Assembly: GCA_023213395.1 (NCBI GenBank)
Contig: CM041465.1
Location: 198,841,741-198,905,740, forward strand
Length of the DNA stretch: 64,000 nucleotides
Direction: 5' to 3'
Origin: Cycas panzhihuaensis
Lineage: Eukaryota; Cycadophyta
Below the pieces are notes generated by a model. It was not told where the DNA came from and searched no databases. It was given only the letters and a program-made list of their open reading frames with translations. Within the stretch, counting starts at the first letter, position 1. Each line of letters starts with the position of its first letter. The translations under genes and the position numbers were made by a program. Positions 51,477 through 63,486 of the stretch are shown piece by piece.

Positions 51477-54400
51477 ATGAAGGTTTTGTCCTGGAACATT
51501 AAGGGCCTCAATGCCCTATCAAAGCAGAGATTAGTTAAGGAATTGAGGATTAGGACATGCGCGGATCTTGTCCTTTTACAGGAGACAAAAGTGGAACAGG
51601 CTAAGGAAGGAGAGGTGTTTAACAAGATCTAGAGAAGGGGAGATGGGAGGGCAGTCACAGGATCGGCAGGCTCCGAGGGGTTGGCCTCCCTTTGGAACCC
51701 AAGTAGGTGGAAAGGCTATGAGGTGGGCATGAATGAGCACTTCATAACCCTAGGTTTGGTTTGTGTATAGACTAATAAGGAGTATTGGATAACCAATGTT
51801 TACGCCCCCACTTCAGCTGAGGGTGGGAAGAGCTCATGGAAAAGACTAGTGAAGGCCCATAAAGATTGGGACGGCCCCTGGTTGGTGGCAGGGGACTTTA
51901 ATTCTCCCCTAAGCCCAGATGAGAAGATAGGGGGGAAAAGTGGTTGGACCAGAAGCATGTCTGATCTTGGAGAGTTCTTACAAGTGGGAGGCCTGATGGA
52001 CGTTCCCCTCAGGGGAGCCAGGTACACCTAGTCTAATAGGTAGTTAGGACATAATCACATTCAGTGTAGATTAGATAGGATGCTAACAAACTTTGAATGG
52101 TCCTATCACTTCAAAGGAACTAAACTTGAGGCTCTATTGAAGTCTAGTTTGGACCACTCTCCTTTAGTTCTTGAGGGATCCGTCCTAGGTAATCATAAAG
52201 GGGCCCCCTTCGGTTTTGAACTCATGTGGCAAAAGCACCCAGACCTTAGGGGGAGGATTGGTGAGTGGTGGAGAGTCTTGGTTCAAAGCTATGCCATGTT
52301 CAGGTTTTTGAAGAAGTTGAATTGGATTAAACAAAAAATCAAGATCTGGAATAGGGAGGTCTTTAGAAACATCTTTGAAGACAAAGATGCCTTACTGACG
52401 GAGCTAAAAGGGAAAGAGGATAGGATCCAACTAGAAGGAAGGACCCAGGATTTGGATCAAACTGAACATTTCATCACTAGGAAATTAGAAGAGGTGTTGG
52501 CTAGGGAGGAAATCCTATGGAAACAGAAATCCACAGAGCAGTAGATTAGGGAGGGGGACAGAAATACTAAGTTCTTCCATCTATCCACCTTGAAACACAG
52601 GGCTCATAACAGGATCAGTAAACTTCGAAGTAGGGATGGGGTAATGCATGAGTCAAATGATCAGTTTGGTGGAATTGCGATAGAATACTTCAAGGAGTTA
52701 TACACAGAACCTGGATGCCAGGATCCTAACCTAAGGGCTAGCCTTATGCAACACATTCCAAAAGTGATCTCTGAGGCTCTAAACAGTAAACTGACATAAC
52801 CTTTTTCTCAGGAAGAAGTCGAGAATGCCTTATTCAAAATGGGTAGGGATAAGGCCTCGGGGCCAGATGGGTTTCCTCCTAGATTTTTTCAAGAATATTA
52901 GGAGATAATTAAAGATGACTTAATATTGGCGTTAAATGAATTCTTTCTCAGGCGGACAATTCTGAAAGAGTGGCAGGCTACCTTTCTGGTCTTGATCCCG
53001 AAGAAGGAGGGAGCGGAAGTGTTAGAAGATTTTAGACCGATCAGCCTCTATAATGTAAAATATAAGATTTTGGCTAAAGTGTTAGCAAACCATCTCAGGG
53101 AGACCCTTCTAGCAATTATTTCACCAAATCAAGATGGATTTGTTAAGGGAAGACAAATTACGGATGGTATTATTACTATCTATGAAACCCTGCATTCGAC
53201 TCTTCATCGTAAGGAAGTAGGTATGATAATTAAAATAGATATGTCCAAGGCCTACAATTGGGTGGCTTGGGACTGTCTGCTAGACTGCCTAGAGGCATTT
53301 GGTTTTGGGGAGGTATGGAGGGACTGGATGAGATGCTGCATATCTAGGGTCTCATTCTCGGTGATTATAAATAGGTGGTTGATACCTTTCTTTTCCAGAT
53401 CCAGGGGTTTAAGACAAGGCGATCCCCTCTCTCCCTTCCTCTTCATTATTATGGTAGAATTATTAGGGTGGGATACAATGGAGACCCAGCAGATTGGGTG
53501 GATAATAGGCCTGGAGGCATCTTCTAATTTGGACAATATTGTTCATCACTAGTTTATTGACGATAACATCTTTCTGTGCAGGGCCTCCCTGGGGGAGGCC
53601 AGGGCCTTAAAAGTAGGTCTTCAGGCATATGAAAGGGCTACCAACCAAAGAATCAACCTAGATAAGAGCTCAGTCTTCTTTATCAATACAATGAAGAGGC
53701 AACCGAGAAGGCTTAGCAGGATATTAGAGATCTCCAGAAGACCCCTTTCTGCCTCATACCTGGGCATGCCTCTCTTCGTGGGTAAGATGGAGAAGAATCT
53801 GTGGGACCTCGTTGTGAGTAGATTCAATAGGAAACTGGCAGGATGGAAAGGGGCACTTCTTAGTTGGGCTGAGAAAATTCAGTTAGTGGTGGCCTCTCTT
53901 CAGAGCATTCTAGTTTATCAAATGACCGTATTTAAGATATCGGGCAACGTTATCTCTACTGTGGAGGGCATTATGAAGAGATTTCTTTGGTCTGGGGCCG
54001 AAGATAAAAAAAGAGTTCATCTGGTGTCATGGGAGAAGGTTTGTAAGCCTAAATGGGCAAGAGGTCTTAATGTTAGAAGGTTGGGCCTTTTTAATAAAGC
54101 TCTTTTGGCCAAGATGGGGTGGAGACTTATCAAAGAAGCTGGGTCAGTCTAGGGGAGAATCATAGTAAGGAAATACTTAAGGGATAAACATTTTCTGATG
54201 GAGGAGGAGTTTTACCTCGAGGGTTCCCCTATATGGAGGGCCATCCAGTCTACATAGCCCTTCTTATGAGAAGGAATACATTAGAGATTGGGAGATGGAG
54301 AAAGTATAAGATTCTGGGAAGACAAATGGTGAGGACACTCCAAATTAGAGGAGATGCCAAATATTGGCATCATGAAGAGGGATTGCGAGAATAGCTTTGG

Positions 54401-55589
54401 GTCTCGTGTTAATCATTATTGGGTGGGGCAGGGTAAGGATAGATGATGGAGATCATTTAAGGAGCTGCAAGGTCTTGAGAAGGAGATTCATAGAGTGAAG
54501 GTGGTTTTAGAAAACTAGTACATTCCAAAGCGGTCCTTTCCTGACACTCTAGTTTAGCCCCTTTCGTCAAAGGGTTCATATACGGTTAAAGATGGTTATA
54601 ATCTGATGATGAATAGGGAAGGCTGGGCTAGGAATGATTTGCTAGCTGGGGTTTGGAAGATGGGGCTCCTCCCGAAGATCGTCGCCTTTTGGTGGTTATG
54701 CTTATAAAATAAAATCCTTACAACAGATAACCTCTTGAAGCAAGGCTTCTAGCTGGTGAATAGGTGCGTTCTATGCAAGGTGGAAGCTGAGTCCCTAGAC
54801 CACCTCTATATCCATTGCCCCTATGCTACAGGAATCTAGAACGAAATTTGGTCTAGGTTGGGTCTAGCTTAGGTTTCATCTAAATCACTAAAAGATCAGT
54901 GGATAGCTTAGGATTCCCTATTTAAGATCAAAACGCTTACTAGCCTTTGGAAGATGATCCTACCAGTTGGCTCTTGGAATATCTAGAAGGAATACAACAT
55001 GAGAATTTTTTAGGGTAAAGAGACAGACAGTGCAATTGTGCTCGCTGAGATCAGGAAGGGTATCTCAGAAATGCTGGTTCCTCCTAAGGAGGATAGGATT
55101 CCCAAGGAGGAAGAAGGCATCCTTGAGGAATGGGGAATAGATCTTCCGAAGGGCGGTAGAGAGAGGAGAAAAGCAATCAAATGGAGCCCTCCAGACATAA
55201 CCTGGGGAAAAATTAACTTTGATGGAGTTGGCAAAGGTAATCTTGGAGAGGCGGGAGGGGGAGGACTCTGCAGGGATCACATGGGGAATTTGAATTAGGC
55301 TTTCGCAGAGTATTTAGAACTCCAATCAAACTAAAAAGTTAAGATGCGGGCCATGCAAAGGATGATAACTCTGATGGACAAGGAGGGAGTTCAGAAGGTG
55401 ATCGTAGAAGGCGATTCCATGTATGTGATAAAATGCTTAAGGGAGGAAGCGAATCCTAGGTGGGAAAATATAGATATTATCAAAGATGTACAAGATGTTT
55501 TGAGTTCCAAAATTGATATCCAGTTCCAAAGACACGCGTGAGGAAGGGAATTCGGTGCATTGGTCAGTAAATTGGGTCGTGATAAATAA
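51477..55589 (+). pseudogene. LINE ORF2: endonuclease, reverse transcriptase, RNase H
   Basis: One frame of 1370 codons, 22 bp after ORF1, with about 26 in-frame stops by hand count (roughly 19 TAG, 4 TGA, 3 TAA) and no frameshift. Endonuclease: LSWNIKGLN, LLQETK, NVYAPT, VAGDFNSPL, CRLDRML and LDHSPLVL. RT: DKASGPDGFP, FRPISLYNVKYKI, ANHLR, QDGFVKGRQITDGI, KIDMSKAYN (the second Asp of this motif is Asn; the catalytic first Asp is kept), RGLRQGDPLSPFLF and FIDD at about 53553-53564. zf-RVT: CVLC...H...C near 54765-54825. RNase H: INFDGVGKGN near 55215, VEGDSMYVI near 55410 and a tail with degraded final motif. It would nick target DNA and copy LINE RNA in situ. Confidence 0.93.
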
Positions 55590-55821
55590 AAGAACTAAGG
55601 TCTGGAAGGAGGACTACCCGGAGGAGCTACTGAGACTAGTTAGGATTGACGCACATTTTGGGGAGGCTGACAGGGGAGGCTGAGATGAATCCTTTTATTT
55701 TGGGCTAGACCATGGGCCTATCATGGTCATCTTTTCTAAGTCATTGGGCCTCGATGTACAAGGTTTGGGGACCTAGTTAAAACCCCTTCAATATTATTTT
55801 ACCTTATCAAAAAAAAAAAAA
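55590..55821 (+). other. LINE 3' UTR and poly(A) tail
   Basis: About 215 bp of GC-richer sequence ending ACCTTATC, then a run of about 12 A. Composition drops to the AT-rich background of element E directly after. Confidence 0.8.
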
Positions 55822-56319
55822 GTTTATTCATTTAAAAATTTAAAAGCTTAGAATTTTTATTTCTTCATCATCAAGAAGTCTTATTTTAGATCTACATATT
55901 TAAAGATCTTAGTTACTTTGCAAGTTTGCTATATAATCATTCTATTTTAAAGTATATTTAAAATTATATATTATAAGTTTATTAATTTATTAAGTTCTTT
56001 GATTTCTTCTAAAGGCACATATTTTGTTGAGAAGTACAAAAAGTTCACTTGGTAAAAGCATCCTTGATTCATTATTATACTTAAGGTTGCATATAATGCA
56101 CTTTACTTCAAAGGAACATTTCATTTTTAAGGGCATTACATTTTTTTCTTGGAAGCTATTAGTAAGACCACATCATTGATAACTTATTAACATTGAATTA
56201 CATTCTTATTGGAATATTTTTATTATATACTTCCATTAGTATTGAACTCGTTTAAGGATTTGTATACTTGAAAAGTATATTCTTTTTTATTATGTACTAA
56301 AGTTTCTTATAAAATAGAA
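55822..56319 (+). other. element E sequence between LINE and gag, no gene seen
   Basis: About 0.5 kb of AT-rich sequence continuing the element E leader after the LINE insertion. Confidence 0.45.
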
Positions 56320-57000
56320 ATGAATTTAAATCAAATATGATTCCCTATATTTGATGGCCATAATTTTTAATAATGGTATAAAATAATACAAACTTACTTT
56401 ATCACAAATAATCTTTGAAGATACCTACAAGATGGATATAACCTTAATAATAAATAAGATATAAAAAAAGATAATGAAGCCTTAGCTATATTATTTTGCA
56501 CTATAGATGACAATATTTTTTTTAAAGTTTGTGAAATGACGACCTCCAAATCCATATGAGATACCTTAGGTTCTATTTATGGGAGAGAAACCCTCAATAT
56601 AAATGAATTTAACATTAATGTTGTTAAGCATGTGAGACAGATGTCAGAGTAGGTTGTTTATGATAAAAAGACTAAGGAAGAGAATTCAAATCAAATGAAT
56701 GATCGCCTTGTTGTACATAAAGTTGATCCTTCATTTGAAGGGGAGAAACCTTATGATATGATAATTACTCATAAAATAAAGATTTTAGAATACAAAGTTA
56801 AAGTTTCAGGAGATAAAATTGGAGTTATAGTCATTCATCTTAATTCAAATCAAGCTACACCTACTTAGACTTCATTTGAACCACTTAATGTTAAAGAAAC
56901 ATACATTACTAAAAAGACGAGGCAAGTTGATGACAATCAAACTAATGGACAAACATTCAAAGCCTTTTTTTAAGTTTTTTTAAAGTTTAAATTTCACAAG
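56320..57000 (+). pseudogene. element E gag remnant (UBN2-like)
   Basis: Reads IPYFDGHNF near 56344, then TYFITNNL, LQDGYNL, DNEALAILFCTIDD and SIYGRETLN, a pattern like the plant Copia gag (FDG.NF.W; DGY; A...I...DD; W..L...YG). Stops interrupt it. Downstream it continues as a charged segment without a zinc knuckle that I can find, and the polypurine tract follows within about 35 bases. No pol domain follows. The family assignment is by pattern and moderate in certainty. Confidence 0.6.
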
Positions 57001-57033
57001 TTTAAAGAGAAGATAAAGATGTTCATGATGACC

Positions 57034-57045
57034 ATTAAGGGGGAG
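57034..57045 (+). other. polypurine tract of element E
   Basis: TTAAGGGGGAGA at 57035-57046 lies just before the 3' LTR start TGTTGG at 57048. Confidence 0.8.
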
Positions 57046-57047
57046 AA

Positions 57048-57123
57048 TGTTGGTGTTAATATTTATCACCCTACTCCCACCATTTACATATGTGAGTGCA
57101 CACATATATGTTAAGAAGATAAG
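57048..57123 (+). repeat. 3' LTR of element E, truncated by Copia-D
   Basis: Matches the first part of 44783-45113, then similarity stops at about AAGATAAGG (57123). The remainder is presumably beyond Copia-D, outside the window. Confidence 0.75.
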
Positions 57124-57732
57124 GTCCCAACCCTTAAACTGCCACCAAGATCTTTAGTATTCTTACAACTAGTTATAGGAATTAAAACTAAAATTTAACA
57201 TGCAAGTTCTTAAACTAGAAATAAAATAATAAAATAAACAAGAAAGCCAAGTATCACATATACATCCAATATAACGTGGTAAAAGCCTAGTAGTGTGTTA
57301 GAAAAACATCCACACAGGAAAGGTATTGATCTTTATTATCAAAGAATAGAGAAAAAATACATAATCTATAGCAGAGTGCTCACAACAACAATAACCAATT
57401 GCCCAACTACTCATAGTACATTGAACACTATCAACATGATGAAAAAATGCCCTAAATCAGACTATATGAAAAAGTCACACAAGGCACAAATCATGACCGT
57501 AGAATCTAGGGTATTTTAAGCAAACGACCCTCATTTTATTTACAATTTAATATACTTTCTAATACTAGATTTTTGGGTCAGGGGCTATTGCCCCCAAAAT
57601 CCCTCTTTGTAGGGAGTGTTCCATATCCACTACACCTCTTTAGAACCCCCCAAGAAAGGTTTGGGGGGGAAACTGCACTGCTAACCTGTCAAAATTTTAG
57701 CCACTAAATCATTGTTGTCATATTATCTAATA
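57124..57732 (-). repeat. 3' LTR of Copia-D (approximate)
   Basis: The inner end is set by the polypurine tract, with TATTAGATAATATG (expected TGTTAG) reading away on the minus strand. The outer end is set only by loss of similarity to the element E LTR, so it is approximate. Confidence 0.55.
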
Positions 57733-57779
57733 ATCTTCACCTTGACAACAATGTACCTGGTATCTTTCTAAGGCCATTC

Positions 57780-58199
57780 ATCACCTTTTCTGTAAGTGAG
57801 GAGAAGTCAAATACCATTTAAACTTCTCTAATAGTATTGGTTTTGTGAACATATCAGTACAATTTTGATTTGTATTAACCTTCTTAAGTTGCACTCCACC
57901 TGCTTCCATAACTTGTCTAACAAAATGGTACTTAAGAGCAATATGCTTTGTCCTACTACGATAAGTTGGATTCTTAGCTAAGTAAATGGCACTTTGACTG
58001 TCACAAAGTACCTTTACCTTTTCTTATTTCCTTCCAAGCTCAACCAATAGATACTGAACTAGATTACTTCTTTACAAGTATGTGCTATAGCAATATATCC
58101 AGCTTCTGTAGTCGATAATGTAATTATGCTCTATAATTTTGATATCCAACTAATTAGATCATTTGCAAGAGTAAATACATAACCTAAAGTAGACCTTCT
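57780..58199 (-). pseudogene. Copia-D RNase H C-terminus
   Basis: The minus strand reads the end of a Copia RNase H: a VLCDSQSAIYLAKNP block, RTKHIALKYHFVR, LKKVNTNQNCTDMFTKP and a short tail LTSPHLQKR before a stop. The part visible is little damaged, unlike most pol in the window, but it is cut at 58199 by Copia-C. Confidence 0.8.
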
Positions 58200-58496
58200 T
58201 GAAAAGAGTGGATCTATCCTTCATCTCCATGCACTAAACACAAAGGAGAACATGGAAGTAAAAGAGACTTAAGAGAAAGAAAGTAGCTCTCACAAAATGG
58301 GAAGGTAAGAATAAATCTCCTCTATTGAACTTTTACTTTTATATTAAGAGAGGGAGCATTAGAGTTAGGTGAAATTAAATTATATATAATGCACATGAAA
58401 GTGCATTTCACTTAAGTGATCTAATTTAAAATTCACTTAAGACCCTTTTCAAAATAATCAACTAATGTAATGACCTTATGACTTTAACCCTTTTCA
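58200..58496 (-). repeat. 3' LTR of Copia-C
   Basis: 297 bp, TG to CA on the plus strand, with TCTCCCCCTT just inside (the polypurine tract on the minus strand). It aligns with the Copia-B LTR in reverse complement. Confidence 0.8.
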
Positions 58497-58497
58497 A

Positions 58498-58507
58498 TCT
58501 CCCCCTT
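58498..58507 (-). other. polypurine tract of Copia-C
   Basis: The minus strand reads AAGGGGGAGA next to the LTR. Confidence 0.8.
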
Positions 58508-58959
58508 AATGGTAGAAGGTCATTTTATCCTATTTTATTCTATCCTATGAGTCTTCATTTTATCCTCTTACAAGGAAAACTACTATGACACTTTTGTAGG
58601 AAACCCTCATGGGGAAGAAAACCCATAAATTTTTTAATCTACTAACCTGGCTCAGGCGGCTCTTTAAATGAAGCCAGATAGCCAATCAGTATAATAAATT
58701 ATGTAACTGAAATCTACTGAGTCTCCATATACCATTTGGTCATCCCTCATGCCTTTTTGGGTTTTCACAGGTTTCTATTTTCCTAAATGATATAACCCTT
58801 ACACTTTCGTACCCACAAGGGGTTTTCACGAATGTGATAGATCATAGACTTACTCTTGTCCTTCCATACCCATAAGGGGTTTTCACGAATGAGATAGAGT
58901 ATGGTGGTCCTATTGTCATCTCCTTTAATTAGTCAAAGATGGAGGCCCTAAGGTTGAGT
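58508..58959 (-). other. Copia-C 3' untranslated region with a 57-bp duplication
   Basis: Between RNase H and the polypurine tract. ACCCACAAGGGGTTTTCACG near 58811 recurs at about 58868 in the form ACCCATAAGGGGTTTTCACG, a spacing of 57 bp, and a third weaker copy (GGGTTTTCACAGG) lies near 58759. No gene seen. Confidence 0.6.
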
Positions 58960-61900
58960 TGCTTTTGGAACTATTCAAACTTCACCCTCTTCAGTGGTTT
59001 GGTGAAGATATCGACCACTTGATCTGTTGTGGGGTGGTACTCCAGTTGAATTATGCCATCATAAACTAGTTCTCTAATCCTATGGACTTTCATACTTATA
59101 TGTTTGGTATGATCATGAAATATAGGATTTTTAGCCATCTGGATTGTAGATTGATTATCTACATGTAAGCTAGTAGAACTTGTTTGGGTGATATTTATTG
59201 TATTCAACAATTTTCTAAGCCATATCACCTCCTTGTTTATCTCAAAAGCAATAATATACTCAGCTTCGACAGTTGAGTCTACAACTATCTTCTATCGTCT
59301 GGATCTCCATGATATTGGTGTTGTTTTAGGAAATGTTACGTACCCAACCGTAGATCTTCCTGTGTCTTTATCTCTGGCAAAGTCTGAGTTTGTATATTCA
59401 TAAAGTTTAAATTCTACATTAGGTTCATACAATAGACCATATTTGCTAGTCATCTTTAGGTAGCTCAATACTTATATTGTAGCTTGCCAATGATTCTGCT
59501 TATGATTTATCATTAATCTTACAAGAATACCAACAAAGTGTGTAATATCTGGCCTTGTGTTGATAGTATAGATGAGACTACCTACAAGTTACCTATAGAG
59601 TGTTGCATCTACCTCCCTAATGTCACCATTAACTGAGAGTTTAATATTACGATCCATAGGTGTATACGCTGGTCGATCACTTTCTAATTGAAAGTTTATT
59701 AGAAGATAGTAGATATATTTTTCTTGGGAGAGAGATTTTGCCATTCTTTTGAGTTACTTCACTGCCCAAGTAATATTTCATCAACCTAAGGTTAGACAAT
59801 TCAAAAGTTTTAGCAAGGTCATTATTTAGCTAGTTGATTACCTATTTACTATTTCCTGTTATTAGCATATCATCCACAAAGATTAAGAGGTAAATGACTT
59901 TATCATTTTGGCGCTTGATGAATAATATTGCATCAATATCTTGATAGTCATAAATCTCATATCCAAGTTACCTCATTCTTTCAGACAACTTGGTAAACCA
60001 AGCACGAGGGGCTTGCTTTAGGCTGTACAAGGACTTTTTGAGCTTGTAAACCTTATGCTCCTAACTGATAATCTCGTATCCTTCTGGATGAGCCATGTAA
60101 ATTTCTTCTTTAAGGTCCCCATTGAGAAATATGATCTTAACATTAAGTTGGCAGATTTTCTAACCCTGTTGAGTAGCCAAGGTTATAAGAGTTCTGATTG
60201 TAGGCCACTTAGTTATAGGAGCAAAGATTTCAGTGTAGTTAATGCCTTTCCTTTGCATAAATCCTTTTACTACCAACCTCGCCTTGTGTTTTTCTAGGGT
60301 GCCATCTGATCTATACTTATTTTTGAACACCCATTTATTTTAAATTATCTTTCTTCAAAGTGATAGATCAATAAGCTCCCATGTATCGTTCTTGATAAGA
60401 GATTGGTACTCTTCGTTTATGGCATTTCTCTAAGCTACATGTTTTATAGTTTCTTGGTATGTTAGAGGCTCTTCATTAAGAGTAAGATGCAATTCTGTCG
60501 GTTCAAGTTCAACAGAAAGTGATTCATGCATCTTTACTCTATGGGCACTTCTAGTGCTAGTTTTACCTACCTCATCTGGTCGCATACCCTTCTGTAGCTA
60601 GTAGGCTTTATAAAAACCTCAAGTTGGTAATGAGGTTTTAATTTCCATAGCCTCTTGGTCTTAATTTTGATCCTAAAAAGGATCATGTAAAATGTTTAGC
60701 ATGAAGGAAGTTGACGATGCTGAAGAAGATGGGCCAACCACAGATGTTGGAGAAGATGATCCTTCTGCTATGGCTTTGCCTTTGTCAACTTGGTTGTTCA
60801 CAAATGATGGTGTTGGATGTGTACACATTGGCTGGGAATCATAACTTGTATCCTGTGAGCCTCTATTATTAGATTCTAAGATTTTGACCAATTGTTTAGC
60901 ATCTGTCCCCCTAAAGTTTAAAATCTAGATATCAAATTCAGTAGCATCATTAAATCAGTATGAAGGCATCTTAGAGTCAAGTCTGAGTAATTGATCTTCA
61001 TTCTCTGCAAAGATAACATCCTTAGTAATGATGATTTTATGATGTAAAGGTATGAAAACCTTGTATCCATTTTTCTCCATAGGGTATCCGATAAAGATGT
61101 CTTTGATGGCTCTATCTTGGAGCTTATTTCTATGTTCCTCTAGAATATGAGCATAACAAGTAAAGCCAAAAATTCTAAAGTGGGAGATAGAGGGGGTTTA
61201 TCCATACCACATTTCATGTGGAGAGGGGCTGAGCTTGTGGAGACTAACAGTGTTGATGCAATACACAACAATCCAGATAGCCTTAGCCCAAATATAGATA
61301 GGGACATTCTTATATACCAGTATAGCACGAGCCATATTCATGATGGTCCTATTCATGCACTTGGTAACTCCATTTTGCTAGGGTATACCTGTAACAGTGG
61401 TTTGGTGTTTGATTCCATGTTGACATAGGTACGATTTAAACTCATTGGATATGTACTCACCACCATTGTTAGTCCTGAGTATTTTGATCTTAAATCCAGA
61501 TTCATTTTCCACGTAGGCCTTAAAATCTTGAAACATAAAAAAAGCTTTATCTTTCTTTGCAAGAAAATAAACCCATACTTTCTTGGTAAAATCGTCAATG
61601 AAAGTAATATAGTACCACTTCTGTTTGAGAGAAGGGATGGGTATAGGACTGCATATATCTAAGTGTATAAGCTGCAAAGGTTGGTTAGATTTCCACTGAC
61701 TACAAGGAAAGGGTTGTCTTTGAGATTTAGCAATAATACATGCTTTGCATTTAAAGGGCTTAGAGGAGAGCTTAGGCAAACTAGGAAGAGTGGCTTGTAG
61801 TTCTCTTAAATGATCAATTTTGATATGGCCCATACGAGCATGCCACAGGGCTGCTTGGGATAACTTTTGAGGAGTTAGGGTTGTGGTGAAAGTAGAGTCA

Positions 61901-63486
61901 TCATCAATATAGTTGGCTTTAGAGGATGGTGAGCTAGTTAGACGAAAACGTTTGCCATCAAAAATTCTAGTCATAACCACAGCATTTGAAGGAGGGTGAA
62001 TGACATAGAGAGTTTGATTTTTTGCAGTTACACTCAAATCAAATCCACGAGGGATAAGGGTGGACATTGAGAGTATATTCTAATTCAAAGCAAGAATATA
62101 TAAAACATTAATAAGTATAAAATATGGAAGGCCTAAGAGTTTCAGGTAAACAGTTCCAATTCCTTCGACTGATTGAGATGATTTTTCATCTATGTATACA
62201 ACACCATAAACTTTAGAGTCAAAATCTTGAAAGAACTGGCGATGACAAGTCATGTGTTGTGTTGCTTCAGTATCCATGATCCACAATGAAGTATTTGAGG
62301 TGGCACTATTTACAACTCCAAGTGGTGAAGGCAAAAGTGAATAAGCATAACCACAATGAGCCTTAATATACTTAGTAGATATATTAACAACATTTGATGA
62401 AATAGTCCCAATTCTTTAAAGGTGTGCATGAGCAAATTGCATTCCACCAAAAGTATCTTCAAAGAAAGTATTATCAACATTATGTGCACCATGGCACTAT
62501 TGATAACTTGGTAGTTTGTTGGTGGAAGTTCTACAATTTTTGGTATAATGTCCTTTTCTATTACACCTTTGGCACACAACTATTTAATTTCCAATCCAAG
62601 TATTGGGTTGGTTGGATTATCTCTAATTACTGGATCTAGGTCTAGGTTGATTATTTTGGCCTTAGCCTTGAGACTATTTTTATTAGAGTTGAGGAACCTG
62701 TTGACTAAGAGGATGTTGTCCTTGTTATCTACCTCTTCCTCTTCCATGAGAATTACCACCTCTACGAGAGTATTAACCTTGATTTTTGGTATAATAAAGA
62801 TCTTCTTCCACTTCAAAAGCAGCATCAACTGGATATGATATAGTGGTAAAGTTGGTATCAAAGGTCTTATCAAATTCAACGAACTTATCGGCAAGATCCT
62901 CAAAGTTTAGGGTCTTCAAAGTGCCACTAGATTGAAGACTTCCCAATAGATTTTTGTAATTTAGGATATGGAGACATGACTGAATTAAGAAAGACTATGT
63001 AATGCATTAAGTTTTAAAATCTTTATCAATGACTTACTTGATTTGACGAAGGAGATTGATTGTCTTACTTGCTTATCCTTTCTACATTTTTAATTTATTC
63101 ATCTTTAGCACTAAGTGAACAAATTCTAAGTATGATTTACTGTCAAAGTTCTTTTTAAGAACTTCAAGAACTTTCCATGCTATATCATGTACAACTTCAT
63201 CAATGAGATTATGTAGGGAATAATCAATGACAAGCAGTATCCTTGTACGAATTTTATCATCATCAAGTTCCCATTGGCGTTTAGCTGCAGCTTTAGTGGG
63301 AGCAGTTAGAGCACCTCCCTGAGAAGTAATTCATGTAGGTATAGATGTAATAGATGGTGTAGGTTGCAAGTGATCTCTCCATAGACTTTCATACTTTGCA
63401 TCATTTCTGACACCAGTGAACCACATGTCTCAATTTTCTTTCCTTTTTAGAATGCAGTTCACATTTTACTTGAACTGTGAAAATAT
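58960..63486 (-). pseudogene. Copia-C gag-pol polyprotein, dead
   Basis: From 63486 leftward: the gag start codon is ATA where Copia-B has ATG. The gag body matches Copia-B (AKYESLWRDHLQP). The zinc knuckle CQRCNRKGHYTKNC is intact at 62533-62574. Protease near 62240-62285 reads DTEATQH, so the Gly of DTG is Glu. The open block 61378-62067 holds GAG-pre-integrase with an intact HHCC finger (WHARMGH...CKAC) and the integrase core with the first Asp (HLDICSP), but the second is Asn (RTNNGGEY) and the Glu is Lys (NGVTKCMNR, just past a stop). RT (about 59450-60360) has Asn for the first catalytic Asp (QLNVKIIFLNGDL) and keeps FVDD. RNase H is 58971-59228 (HVDNQST, DIFTKPL). Stops at Trp and Gln codons are many. 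Confidence 0.9.

Larger units (their letters stand above)
49288..55821 (+). mobile_element. L1-type LINE, full length, degenerate
   Basis: A non-LTR retrotransposon of about 6.5 kb nested in element E. It has a 5' UTR starting with three 20-bp repeats, ORF1 (49886-51454), ORF2 (51477-55589) and a 3' UTR ending in ACCTTATC followed by a run of about 12 A (to 55821). GC content jumps at about 49288 and falls after the A run. A target-site duplication could not be settled. ORF2 carries an apurinic endonuclease, RT, a zf-RVT block and a C-terminal RNase H, the plant L1 arrangement. Both ORFs remain in one frame each but contain many stops. Confidence 0.93.
57124..58199 (-). mobile_element. Copia-D, 3' end
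   Basis: Minus-strand Copia: 3' LTR about 57124-57732, polypurine tract at 57733-57742 (AGGTGAAGAT on the minus strand) and the end of RNase H to 58199, where the LTR of Copia-C interrupts it. The rest of D should lie past the window. It sits inside the 3' LTR of element E. Confidence 0.75.

Noticed and set aside
49260-55840. Target-site duplication of the LINE (AAGTTAATG before, AAGTTTATT after)
   Set aside because: The match is short and imperfect in AT-rich sequence; not distinguishable from chance.
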